Below are positions 26,608 through 34,662 of a DNA stretch of 64,000 bases, piece by piece. The stretch's first letter is position 1. Each line of letters starts with the position of its first letter. A program made the position numbers and the translations under genes. The notes below the pieces were generated by a model, which worked only from the letters and a program-made list of their open reading frames with translations, ran no database searches and was not told the DNA's origin. Source of the DNA: JBBRYB01 sp038238115 (GTDB taxonomy: Bacteria > Actinomycetota > Actinomycetes > Propionibacteriales > Nocardioidaceae); assembly GCA_038238115.1 (NCBI GenBank), contig JBBRYB010000018.1, positions 1 through 64,000 of the forward strand, read 5' to 3'.

Positions 26608-27660
26608 TCAGGCGCTGGGCTCGCCAGGGCCGGCTGACGGTGTTGACGGGGCGCCCTTGGCACGGCCCTGGAGCAGTGGGCCGGCCGGGTCGTGGCTGAT
26701 CCCTTTCGTCCGCGCGGCCATGCCTGCCAAGGCTTCGAGCACGACCCGGTTCCCGAGGTAGGCCGTGATCTCGGCGTGGTCGTACGGCGGCGACACCTCG
26801 ACCACGTCGACGCCGACGACGGGCAGCTCGAGGCAGATCCGACGCACGGCGTCCAGCAGCTGCCTTGCCGACAACCCGCCGGGCTCAGGCGTGCCGGTAC
26901 CGGGAGCGTGCCCGGGATCACAGACATCGACGTCGACCGACACGAAGACGCCGTCGCACTCGTCCATCGCTATCTCGAACGCCTCGCTGAGACAGTTGTC
27001 GAGGCCACGCGCCACGATCTCGGTCATCTCGTAGGACCGCATCTGCTGCTCGGCCATCCAAGACAGCGTCTCCGGTCCTGGCCAGTACCCCCGCAGACCG
27101 ATCTGCAGGAACCGGTCGCCGCGCAGCGCTCCTGACTCGATCAGGCGCCGCATCGGCTGGCCATGCCCGTAGAGTGAGCCGAACTCGATCTCTCCGGTGT
27201 CGGCGTGCGCGTCGAAGTGGATCATCGAGACCTTACCGAAGCCGTGCTGGCGCGCTACTCCCGTCGCGTCAGGCAGGGCGATCGAGTGATCGCCACCCAG
27301 CACGACGGGAACGGCCCCGGCGGACGAGACCTTGTAGACAGCAGCTTCCAGCTGGCCGAGAGCGGTCTCGATGTCGCCCGGTGTCATCTCCACATCGCCG
27401 GCATCCACAACTGTGACATCCCGCAGCGCGTCCACGCGCAGCGCCATGTGCGGGCGGGACCCGTTCATGGCGATGTAGCAGGCCTGCCTCATGGCCATCG
27501 GCCCGAACCGCGTGCCTGGCCGGTTCGAGGTACCGCCGTCGAACGGCGCTCCCACTACCACCACATCGGCCGCAGCGAGTGTGTCCGCGTCGTCGAGGTC
27601 GACGGCGGGTACGCCGAGGAAAGTGACGTCAGGCCCGAACTGGGCTCCATACCTGGTCAT
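26608..27660 (-). CDS. speB: Agmatinase / guanidino-acid ureohydrolase
   Basis: Manganese ureohydrolase of 350 residues; the family splits agmatine to putrescine and urea, or guanidinobutyrate to GABA and urea. Metal ligands are visible in VLGGDHSIALP, MIHFDAHADTGE and SVDVDVCDPGHAPGTGTPEPGG, and GTSNRPGTRFGP is a family signature. The last 30 residues are a disordered Pro/Ala/Gly tail. It converges on the PadR-linked membrane gene with two bases between stops. The polyamine importers and aminotransferases nearby favour agmatine as substrate, making putrescine for the downstream enzymes. Confidence 0.88.
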   Translation of the reverse strand: MTRYGAQFGPDVTFLGVPAVDLDDADTLAAADVVVVGAPFDGGTSNRPGTRFGPMAMRQACYIAMNGSRPHMALRVDALRDVTVVDAGDVEMTPGDIETALGQLEAAVYKVSSAGAVPVVLGGDHSIALPDATGVARQHGFGKVSMIHFDAHADTGEIEFGSLYGHGQPMRRLIESGALRGDRFLQIGLRGYWPGPETLSWMAEQQMRSYEMTEIVARGLDNCLSEAFEIAMDECDGVFVSVDVDVCDPGHAPGTGTPEPGGLSARQLLDAVRRICLELPVVGVDVVEVSPPYDHAEITAYLGNRVVLEALAGMAARTKGISHDPAGPLLQGRAKGAPSTPSAGPGEPSA

Positions 27661-27956
27661 GCTTCATGGTGGCCCATCACGTGGACGGCCGAGCCGACGG
27701 GCCGACCGCGCGGCCGGACCCCTCAGTCGAGGCGCTGGTAGGCGTGCGATGAAGACAGGTCGCCGCCGTGCAGCGGTCGGAGGATCACCGAATCCGCCCT
27801 CGCCCTGGAGCGGGCCATCCGGATTCCGGAGCGTGACCGTCCGATCTGCGGATTTCGTTGTCTACGGAGGTGGTTACGGGGCAGAGAGCCGGACATCGGC
27901 GCGCCAGACCACGGATTCGCTTGCCATCGCTCGTGCGCTGCGGCAGACTGGCCGAC
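27661..27956. other. Divergent intergenic region between agmatinase and aminotransferase genes
   Basis: These 296 bases hold the two divergent promoters and no convincing gene; short open frames here lack ribosome sites and family resemblance. A candidate plus-strand promoter is given separately. Imperfect inverted repeats around CCGAATCCG and CGGATTCCGG (27785-27827) are the only other structure I see. Confidence 0.4.
27921..27949 (+). promoter_or_regulatory. Possible promoter for a leaderless aminotransferase mRNA
   Basis: TTGCCA (27921-27926) and CAGACT (27944-27949) are 17 bases apart, and the ATG of the aminotransferase follows seven bases after the second hexamer. No Shine-Dalgarno sequence precedes that ATG. 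The -10 is imperfect, so this is a proposal only. Confidence 0.35.
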
Positions 27957-29345
27957 ATGACCATCGATCAGACGCTTGAGCTCAACAACGCCGCCCTGCA
28001 GCAGTCCGCGCGTGACCACCTCTGGATGCACTTCACCCGGATGTCTTCATACGAGAAGGCGGACGTGCCGATCATCGTCAAGGGTGAGGGCGCCTACATC
28101 TACGACTCCAACGGCAAGCGCTACCTCGACGCGCTGGCCGGGCTCTTCGTCAGCCAGATCGGTCATGGCCGCACCGAGCTCGCCGAGGCGGCGGCTCGCC
28201 AGACCGAGCAGCTGGCGTTCCATCCGCTGTGGTCCTACGCGCACCCGAACGCCATCGAGCTCGCTCAGCGCGTCGCCACGTATGCGCCTGGCGATCTCAA
28301 CCGGGTGTTCTTCACGAGCGGTGGCGGCGAGGCAGTCGAGACGGCTTGGAAGCTCGCCAAGCAGTTCTTCAAGATGACCGGTAAGCCGGGTAAGCACAAG
28401 GTGATCTCGCGGGCGATCGCCTACCACGGCACCACGCAGGGGGCCCTGTCGATCACCGGGCTCCCGAGTTTGAAGGCTCCCTTCGAACCACTCGTGCCGA
28501 GCACGTTCCGCGTCCCCAACACGAACATCTATCGGGCGCCGATCCACGCAGACGACCCGGAGGCGTTCGGCCGGTGGGCGGCCGACCAGATTGCCGTCGC
28601 CATCGAAAACGAAGGCGCCGACACCGTCGCGGCAGTCTTCCTCGAGCCGGTGCAGAACGCGGGCGGCTGCTTCCCGCCGCCCCCTGGCTACTTCCAGCGC
28701 GTCCGCGAGATCTGCGACGAGTACGACGTCCTGCTCGTCAGCGACGAGGTGATCTGCGCCTTCGGCCGGCTGGGGCACATGTTCGGGGCGGATCGCTACG
28801 GTTATCTCCCCGACATGATCACTGTCGCGAAGGGGCTCACCTCCGGCTACGCGCCGCTTGGCGCGATGATCGCGACCGACCGCATCTTCGAGCCCTTCAA
28901 GCACGGCGACGCCTCCTTCGCCCACGGCTATACGTTCGGCGGGCACCCAGTCGCCACGGCGGTCGCGATGGCGAACCTCGACGTGTTCGAGCGCGAGGGC
29001 CTCAACCAGCACGTTCTCGACGAGGAAGGCGCCTTCCGGTCGACGCTCGAGAAGCTCTACGACGTCCCGATCGTCGGCGATGTCCGCGGCGCCGGCTTCT
29101 TCTACGGCATCGAGTTGGTCAAGGACAAGGCGACGAAGGAGACCTTCAGCGATGCCGAGTCCGAGGTGCTGTTGCGCGGCTTCCTGTCCAAGGCGCTGTA
29201 CGACGCCGGCCTGTACTGTCGCGCCGACGACCGCGGTGATCCTGTCATCCAGCTGTCCCCACCTCTGATCTGCACCCAGCAGCACTTCGACGAGATCGAG
29301 CAGATCCTCCGCGCTGTGCTCACCGAGGCCGGCACCAAGGTCTGA
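27957..29345 (+). CDS. Class III aminotransferase, putative putrescine/polyamine aminotransferase
   Basis: PLP enzyme of 462 residues. The N-terminal LWMHFTRMSSYEKADVPIIV and GEGAYIYDSNGKRYLDALAG are typical of the SpuC-like and beta-alanine:pyruvate branch of class III aminotransferases. Other features are FFTSGGGEAVETAWKLAKQF, YHGTTQGALSITG, DEVICAFGRLGHMFG and the Schiff-base lysine K292 in VAKGLTSGYAPLGAM. It shares only the general fold with the aminotransferase at 15739, so the region carries two different enzymes. Importer system B converges on it, and the agmatinase is divergent. Putrescine with pyruvate as acceptor is the likely reaction. Confidence 0.9.
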   Translation: MTIDQTLELNNAALQQSARDHLWMHFTRMSSYEKADVPIIVKGEGAYIYDSNGKRYLDALAGLFVSQIGHGRTELAEAAARQTEQLAFHPLWSYAHPNAIELAQRVATYAPGDLNRVFFTSGGGEAVETAWKLAKQFFKMTGKPGKHKVISRAIAYHGTTQGALSITGLPSLKAPFEPLVPSTFRVPNTNIYRAPIHADDPEAFGRWAADQIAVAIENEGADTVAAVFLEPVQNAGGCFPPPPGYFQRVREICDEYDVLLVSDEVICAFGRLGHMFGADRYGYLPDMITVAKGLTSGYAPLGAMIATDRIFEPFKHGDASFAHGYTFGGHPVATAVAMANLDVFEREGLNQHVLDEEGAFRSTLEKLYDVPIVGDVRGAGFFYGIELVKDKATKETFSDAESEVLLRGFLSKALYDAGLYCRADDRGDPVIQLSPPLICTQQHFDEIEQILRAVLTEAGTKV

Positions 29346-29351
29346 GCCGGA

Positions 29352-29894
29352 ATGGGTTCCACGGGCGAGCGGCACATCGTGCTGGTCCGCGGCATCAACG
29401 TCGGCGGCCGCGCCAAGCTGCCCATGGCGACGCTGCGTGAGGCCTGCGCCGGCATCGGCTGCACGAATGTGACGACCTACATCCAAAGTGGCAACGCCGT
29501 GCTCGATAGTGCGCTACCGGCCGCCAAGCTGGCCACGTCGCTCGAGTCCGCCATCGGGGAGGCCGTCGGATTCACCCCACGGGTGATCGTCAGGACGGCG
29601 GACGACGTCGTGCGCGTACTCGAGCACAACCCCTACCCCGATACGGACGAGCGTTTCCTCCACATCGGCTTCTTGGATCAGGCTCCGACGAGGGCAGCCG
29701 TCGACAAGCTCGGCAGGATCGACTGTGAGCCTGAGGGCTATCAGATCAGGGGTCGGGAGGTCTACCTCAACTTCGTCCACGGCGTCGGCCAATCGAAGGC
29801 ACTGGCCAAGGTGCCGTTCGACAGGCTCGGGGTCTCGATGACCGCCCGCAACCTGCGCACGGTCAAGAAGCTCGCCGATCTCGCTATCACCTGA
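29352..29894 (+). CDS. DUF1697 family protein
   Basis: Protein of 180 residues of the DUF1697 family, function unknown. The family signature HIVLVRGINVGGRAKLPMAT is at the N-terminus, followed by CTNVTTYIQSGNAVLDS and the C-terminal region YLNFVHGVGQSKALAKVPFD with MTARNLRTVKKLADLA. It starts six bases after the aminotransferase stop and is probably co-transcribed, although the family is widespread and not tied to polyamines. The stop is 12 bases from the convergent end of importer system B. Confidence 0.9.
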   Translation: MGSTGERHIVLVRGINVGGRAKLPMATLREACAGIGCTNVTTYIQSGNAVLDSALPAAKLATSLESAIGEAVGFTPRVIVRTADDVVRVLEHNPYPDTDERFLHIGFLDQAPTRAAVDKLGRIDCEPEGYQIRGREVYLNFVHGVGQSKALAKVPFDRLGVSMTARNLRTVKKLADLAIT

Positions 29895-29906
29895 CGCGTC
29901 CGCCGC

Positions 29907-30773
29907 TCAGGTGACGCGTCGACGGCGGCGCCAGAGCTCGGCGGCGATCACGAACAGGAACGACACGAGGAACATCAGCGTCCCGACCACGAACAGCTGC
30001 GGCGGAAAGTCCTTGAGCTTCGCGCCGTAAATGTACAGCGGGAAGGTCACCGACTGACCGGACGTGAAGTTCGTGACGATGAAGTCGTCGAATGACAAGG
30101 AGAAGGCGAGCATCGCCGCGGCCACGATTCCGGGCATGGCCAGGGGAAGCGTGATGAGGCGGAAGGTCTGCCACTCGTTGGCGTACAGGTCCATCGCCGC
30201 CTGCTCGAGCCGGGAGTCCATCCCGGTGAGTCTGGCCTTGACGGTGACCACCACGAAGGACAAGCAGAACATCACGTGCGCGATGACGATCGTGATAAAG
30301 CCAAGGACCCCGTCGAAGCCGAACGCGACGAACATGGCGAGCAGGGACGAGCCCATCACCACCTCAGGTGTCGCCATCGGGAGGAAGATGACGAGGTTGG
30401 ACGTCGACCGACCCCGGAACGAGTGGCGTACCAGGGCGAACGCCATCAGGGTCCCCAGCAGCGTGGCGAGGATGGTCGCGGTGATACTGACCTGAAAGCT
30501 CAGCTTCACGGAGGCGCAGAGCCCCTCGGGCTGGCAGATCGACGACCAGTTGTTCCAGGTGAAGGCGTCGAACTGAGCCGTTGCGGAGCGTCCGGTCGGC
30601 TGGTTGAAGGACAGCGCGATGATGTAGCCGATGGGCACGAACGTGTAGAGCAGGACGCCGAGACCGACGATCAGGACCAGATGGTCCGAGAACCAACGCC
30701 AGACTCCCCGCTGTTGGGGGGCGGGTTGTGTGGACGCGGTCCGGACCTTCGCGGCAGCGGTCGTGGTAGCCAT
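29907..30773 (-). CDS. potC: Polyamine-type ABC importer permease (PotC-like), system B
   Basis: Inner membrane permease of 288 residues with six helices and the EAA loop EQAAMDLYANEWQTFRLITLP. A 30-residue Ala/Thr/Gln-rich cytoplasmic head precedes the first helix. The SFDDFIVTNFTSGQSVTFPL segment is PotC-like. Its start directly abuts the stop of the PotB-like gene (TAG ATG). It is the last gene of system B and a paralogue, not a duplicate, of the system A permease. Confidence 0.88.
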   Translation of the reverse strand: MATTTAAAKVRTASTQPAPQQRGVWRWFSDHLVLIVGLGVLLYTFVPIGYIIALSFNQPTGRSATAQFDAFTWNNWSSICQPEGLCASVKLSFQVSITATILATLLGTLMAFALVRHSFRGRSTSNLVIFLPMATPEVVMGSSLLAMFVAFGFDGVLGFITIVIAHVMFCLSFVVVTVKARLTGMDSRLEQAAMDLYANEWQTFRLITLPLAMPGIVAAAMLAFSLSFDDFIVTNFTSGQSVTFPLYIYGAKLKDFPPQLFVVGTLMFLVSFLFVIAAELWRRRRRVT

Positions 30774-31673
30774 CTAGACCAGCTCCTCGGTCCCGGCGCG
30801 GCGGATGTACACGACCACCATCAGCACCACGATGGCCATCAAGATGATCGACAAACTGGCGGCCAACGGGTAGTTGTGCTCGGTGAGGAAGGCTGCCTGG
30901 ATGCGGTTGCCCACCATGTACTGTCTGGGCGTGCCGAGCAGCTCGGCGTTGATGTAGTCACCGCATGCCGGGATGAAGGTGAGAAGCGTGCCCGAGACGA
31001 CGCCTGGGAGCGACAGCGGGAACGTCACCTTCCGGAACCCGGTGAACGGGCTCGAGTACAGGTCGCCGGCCGCCTCGATCAGCCGGTAGTCGACCTTGTC
31101 GAGCGACGCGTACAGCGGCAGGGTCATGAACGGCAGGAAGTTGTAGATCAGACCGGCGATGACCGCCACCGGAGTCGCCAGCAGACGGCCGTTGTCGGGC
31201 AGGATGGCAACCGTCTGCAGGAAGCTGGTCACCGGCCCGTGGTCGGCGAGGATCGTCCGCCACGACAAGGTCCGAAGCAAGAAGCTGGTGAAGAAGGGGG
31301 CGATGACCAGCACGAGCATGACGTTCTTCCAGCGGCCGGCCTTGAACGCGATCGCGTAGGCCAGTGGGTAACCCAGCATCAGGCCCACGAACGTCGCGAT
31401 GCCTGCATACATGAACGACCGGGCGAACAGGTTCCAGGTGTCCCTTATCGCGTCGTAGTAGTTCGCGAAGTGCCATGTCATCGAATAGCCGAGCGTGAAC
31501 GACCCGGTCGGGTCGTACAGCGACGTGAAGAAGAGCTGGACCGTCGGGAACAGAAAGAAGACGGCGAGCCACAGCATGCCGGGTACGAGAAGCAACCAGC
31601 CCCAGCCACGACGCCTGCTGGTCTCTGCGTCAACCGCAGGTGGCGGCGTCGGCGGTGTCACAACCTCGGTCAC
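30774..31673 (-). CDS. potB: Polyamine-type ABC importer permease (PotB-like), system B
   Basis: Inner membrane permease of 299 residues. The first helix WGWLLLVPGMLWLAVFFLFP is followed by a large external loop, TSLYDPTGSFTLGYSMTWHF, and the EAA motif lies in EAAGDLYSSPFTGFRKVTFP. The segment IPACGDYINAELLGTPRQYM is typical of PotB permeases. The GTG start overlaps the ATPase stop by four bases. Confidence 0.88.
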   Translation of the reverse strand: MTEVVTPPTPPPAVDAETSRRRGWGWLLLVPGMLWLAVFFLFPTVQLFFTSLYDPTGSFTLGYSMTWHFANYYDAIRDTWNLFARSFMYAGIATFVGLMLGYPLAYAIAFKAGRWKNVMLVLVIAPFFTSFLLRTLSWRTILADHGPVTSFLQTVAILPDNGRLLATPVAVIAGLIYNFLPFMTLPLYASLDKVDYRLIEAAGDLYSSPFTGFRKVTFPLSLPGVVSGTLLTFIPACGDYINAELLGTPRQYMVGNRIQAAFLTEHNYPLAASLSIILMAIVVLMVVVYIRRAGTEELV

Positions 31674-32827
31674 TCGATGTCCTCAGGAGTGATGACCCCC
31701 GCGTGTACGTCCTGTCCTGCGTCAAGCAGGAACGCGTGGTCACGCGACCACGTGAGGTCGATCTCGTCACCGTTCTTGAACTGCCCGCGCTGGCCGGTGT
31801 TCTGCTCGAACACCATCAACTCCTGTCCCCACGGCATCGCCACGAGGTACTGCGTGCTCACTCCGACGAAGCTCACGTCGGTGATCCGACCGCCGGTCAA
31901 GACGTTGGCGCCATCGTGGGTCTCAGACCCACGTGGGCTGGCGAAGATCTTCTCGGGTCGGACTCCCAGCCAGCCTTTGCCTTCGTCGGTGTGCGACCGA
32001 GAAGCCACGACACCGACTTTCTGTCCGTGACAGTCGACGACCACCGTCTGGCCCGAGGCGTCGACGACCTCGGCGACGATCAAGTTGGACTGGCCAAGGA
32101 AGTTCGCGACGAAGGTCGTCGTCGGGTTCTCGTAGAGCTCGCCCGGGGCGCCCATCTGCTCGATCACGCCGTGGTTCATCACCGCGATCGTGTCAGCCAT
32201 CGTCATGGCCTCCTCCTGGTCGTGCGTCACGTGGACGAAGGTGACGTCGATCTCGGTCTGGATGCGCTTGAGCTCGATCTGCATCTGCCGACGGAGCTTG
32301 AGGTCGAGCGCCCCAAGCGGCTCGTCGAGCAACAACACCCCCGGCTCGTTGATCAGGGCTCGGCCGAGCGCGACGCGCTGCTGCTGCCCACCTGAGAGCT
32401 GAGAGGGCTTCCGGGAGGCGTAGGGCTCGAGCTGCACGAGCTCGAGCATCTCCCGCGTTTTGGTCTTCCAGTCACTCACGCCACGACGCCGCAGCCCGAA
32501 AGCCACGTTATCGAAGATCGTCAGGTGGGGGAACAACGCGTACGACTGGAAGACGGTGTTGACCGGCCGCTTATAGGCCCGGAGGTTCGTGATCTCCTCG
32601 TCACCGATGAACACCTGACCAGCGCTCGGGTCCTCGAGCCCCGCCACCATCCGCAGCGTCGTGGTCTTGCCGCATCCTGACGGACCCAGCAACGCGAAGA
32701 ACGACCCCTGCGGAACCATCATCGTCAGATCGTCGACCGCGACGAAGTCTCCGAAGCGCTTGGTGACCCCTTCCAGCCGGAGATCCCTGGCCAACTCTCG
32801 AGGCGCCTGGTCTGTGCTCTGGGGCAT
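31670..32827 (-). CDS. potA: Polyamine-type ABC importer ATPase (PotA-like), system B
   Basis: Cytoplasmic ATPase of 385 residues. Walker A is GPSGCGKTT, the signature LSGGQQQRVALGRALINEPG, Walker B VLLLDEPLGALDLKLR, and the switch HVTHDQEEAMTMADTIAVM. A TOBE regulatory domain fills the last 120 residues. It starts 29 bases after the binding-protein gene stop and overlaps the PotB-like gene by four bases. Confidence 0.9.
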   Translation of the reverse strand: MPQSTDQAPRELARDLRLEGVTKRFGDFVAVDDLTMMVPQGSFFALLGPSGCGKTTTLRMVAGLEDPSAGQVFIGDEEITNLRAYKRPVNTVFQSYALFPHLTIFDNVAFGLRRRGVSDWKTKTREMLELVQLEPYASRKPSQLSGGQQQRVALGRALINEPGVLLLDEPLGALDLKLRRQMQIELKRIQTEIDVTFVHVTHDQEEAMTMADTIAVMNHGVIEQMGAPGELYENPTTTFVANFLGQSNLIVAEVVDASGQTVVVDCHGQKVGVVASRSHTDEGKGWLGVRPEKIFASPRGSETHDGANVLTGGRITDVSFVGVSTQYLVAMPWGQELMVFEQNTGQRGQFKNGDEIDLTWSRDHAFLLDAGQDVHAGVITPEDIE

Positions 32828-32856
32828 ATCAGTTCTCGCTTCTCACTCGAGCGGAC

Positions 32857-34038
32857 TCAACCACCCTGCACCTGGTTGAACTGCTGCTGGTAGCTCTGGT
32901 TCTGCTTGTCGGTGAGAACCATGAAACTTGACCCTGTGGAGAGGGTCTTCTGATCGAGGAAGATGAACGGGCTGTTCACGGCGGACTTGTCGTACTGCCC
33001 AATCTTGGCCTGGGCGCCGTCGACGGGGCAGAAGTAGTAGTTCCATGCGGAAAGCTTCGCGGCGTTGACCGGGTCGTAGTAGAAGTTCATGAGCTCTTCG
33101 ACGTTGGACTTGTGCTCCGCCTTGTTGGGGACCAGCATGTTGTCGGTCCACAACGCGAAGCCCTCCTCCGGTGGGACCCACTTGTACTTCCCGCCGCCGA
33201 GCAGGTTGATGACGTCGCCACTCCACGCCTCACACGCGACGATGTCGCCGGACTTCATGTCGTCGACGTAGTCGTTGCCGGCGAAGCGCCGCACCTGACC
33301 GTTCTGCACATACCCGTCCAGTGCTGAGATCGCGTCGGAGAACTCAGCATCGGTGAAGTCCTGGGGGTCGCTGCCCTGCAGGAGCAGCATGAACAGCATG
33401 GTGTCACGCATCTCGGTCAGCAACTCGATCTTGCCTGTGAGGTCGGGTCGCGTGAGCAGGTCTTTGAAGCTCGTGACCGGGTCGGTCAGCTCGGAGTTGT
33501 AGCAGATGCCGGTCATGCCGCTCTGCCACGGGACGCTGTAGTCGCGGTGCGGATCCCAGCTCGGCGACTGCAGGAAGGGAATGAGGTTGGCATCGACGTT
33601 CGGCATCTTGGAGTGGTCGAGCTTTTGGATCCAGCCGAGGTCGATCATCCGGGCCGCCATCCAGTCGGTCAGCACGAACACGTCGCGCCCAGTCGGTTTG
33701 CAGGACTGCAACTGCGGAGCCACCTTGGCGAAGAACGCCTCGTTGTCGTTGACGTCAGAAACGTAGTCGACCGTGATGCTGGTCTGCTGCTCGAACTTCT
33801 CCAGCGTCGAGGTGTCCTTGGCTTTGACGGGGTCGACATAGCCGATCCAGTTGGAGAAGTTGATCTGCTTCTCCTTGGCGCTCAGGTCTGTGCTGGTGCA
33901 GCTCCCCTTCGACACTACGGCGCTGTCGGTGCCGCACGCTGACAAGAACCCAGCACCACCGATCGCCAAGGCCGACAGGGACGCCCCCTGGATGAACCCC
34001 CGACGGCTGAGGGGTGCGGTCATCTGCGGCGTGAGCAT
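32857..34038 (-). CDS. potD: Polyamine-type substrate-binding lipoprotein (PotD-like), system B, Tat-type signal
   Basis: Binding protein of 393 residues. The signal has a twin-arginine motif, SRRGF (R12, R13), a hydrophobic stretch and the lipobox LSAC with C35, so it is probably exported folded through Tat and then lipidated; system A uses a Sec-type signal. The mature part has INFSNWIGYVDPVKAKDTST and DVFVLTDWMAARMIDLGW, of the PotD/PotF fold. The ATG at 34038 is preceded by GGAGG with eight bases between, which decides it over upstream ATGs. It is divergent from the Lrp-type regulator and leads the operon potD-A-B-C. Confidence 0.9.
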   Translation of the reverse strand: MLTPQMTAPLSRRGFIQGASLSALAIGGAGFLSACGTDSAVVSKGSCTSTDLSAKEKQINFSNWIGYVDPVKAKDTSTLEKFEQQTSITVDYVSDVNDNEAFFAKVAPQLQSCKPTGRDVFVLTDWMAARMIDLGWIQKLDHSKMPNVDANLIPFLQSPSWDPHRDYSVPWQSGMTGICYNSELTDPVTSFKDLLTRPDLTGKIELLTEMRDTMLFMLLLQGSDPQDFTDAEFSDAISALDGYVQNGQVRRFAGNDYVDDMKSGDIVACEAWSGDVINLLGGGKYKWVPPEEGFALWTDNMLVPNKAEHKSNVEELMNFYYDPVNAAKLSAWNYYFCPVDGAQAKIGQYDKSAVNSPFIFLDQKTLSTGSSFMVLTDKQNQSYQQQFNQVQGG

Positions 34039-34125
34039 CGGGAGAACCTCCATGGGTCGGGTGACTCCGGGCGATGTTGTCAGACTACATCGAGTAGGAC
34101 AAGGGATTCCGTCGCAATGTGATGC

Positions 34126-34133
34126 TTGCGCAA
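34126..34133. promoter_or_regulatory. TTGCGCAA palindrome between divergent importer B and Lrp genes
   Basis: TTGCGCAA is a perfect 8-bp palindrome flanked by GATGC and CGATA, midway between the importer B start (34038) and the regulator start (34189). Lrp/AsnC proteins bind pseudo-palindromes of about this size with A/T-rich flanks, so this is a candidate autoregulatory and operon-control site. A TACGCT -10-like hexamer follows at 34142-34147 on the plus strand. Confidence 0.4.
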
Positions 34134-34188
34134 CGATATTCCTACGCTGAGAGTTGCACGTGTCGCGCTGCGCCACGAAGATGACCCC

Positions 34189-34662
34189 GTGGCCGGACGC
34201 AGCGACAACTCACCACACCACCTCGACGACGTTTCCAAGGGCATCATCGAGCAGCTGCAGAAGGACGGACGGATGCCGTATGCCGCGATCGGCAAGGCGG
34301 TCGGGCTCTCGGAGGCGGCGGTTCGCCAGCGGGTGCAACGCCTGCTCGACGGCGGCGTCATGCAGATCGTCGCCGTGACGGACCCCTTGCAGCTGGGCTT
34401 CGCGCGCCAAGCCATGATCGGCATCCACGCCGAAGGTGACCTCGAGCCGATCGCAGACGCGCTCAAGCAGATGGCCGAGGTCGACTATGTGATCGTGACG
34501 GCCGGGTCGTTCGACCTCATCGCCGAGGTGGTCTGTGAGAGCGACGATCACTTGCTCGAGCTGCTGTCGAAGCGGATCCGGACGATCGCCGGGGTGCGCA
34601 GCACCGAGTCGTTCGTCTATCTCAAGCTCTACAAGCAGACGTACTCGTGGGGAGTCCGGTGA
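34189..34662 (+). CDS. Lrp/AsnC-family regulator
   Basis: Regulator of 157 residues. The N-terminal helix-turn-helix is LDDVSKGIIEQLQKDGRMPY with GLSEAAVRQRVQRLLDGGV; the C-terminal RAM domain runs from about 75 to 150 (GFARQAMIGIHAEG ... YVIVTAGSFDLIAEVVC). I chose the GTG at 34189, which gives the normal family length; a TTG at 34126 would start inside the proposed operator. The stop overlaps the FAD oxidase start (GTGA), and importer B is divergent. It probably senses a polyamine or amino acid and controls both sides. Confidence 0.88.
   Translation: MAGRSDNSPHHLDDVSKGIIEQLQKDGRMPYAAIGKAVGLSEAAVRQRVQRLLDGGVMQIVAVTDPLQLGFARQAMIGIHAEGDLEPIADALKQMAEVDYVIVTAGSFDLIAEVVCESDDHLLELLSKRIRTIAGVRSTESFVYLKLYKQTYSWGVR

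Noticed and set aside
30276..32030. 584-codon plus-strand frame opposite importer B.
   Set aside because: Antisense shadow; composition is charged and low in hydrophobic residues.
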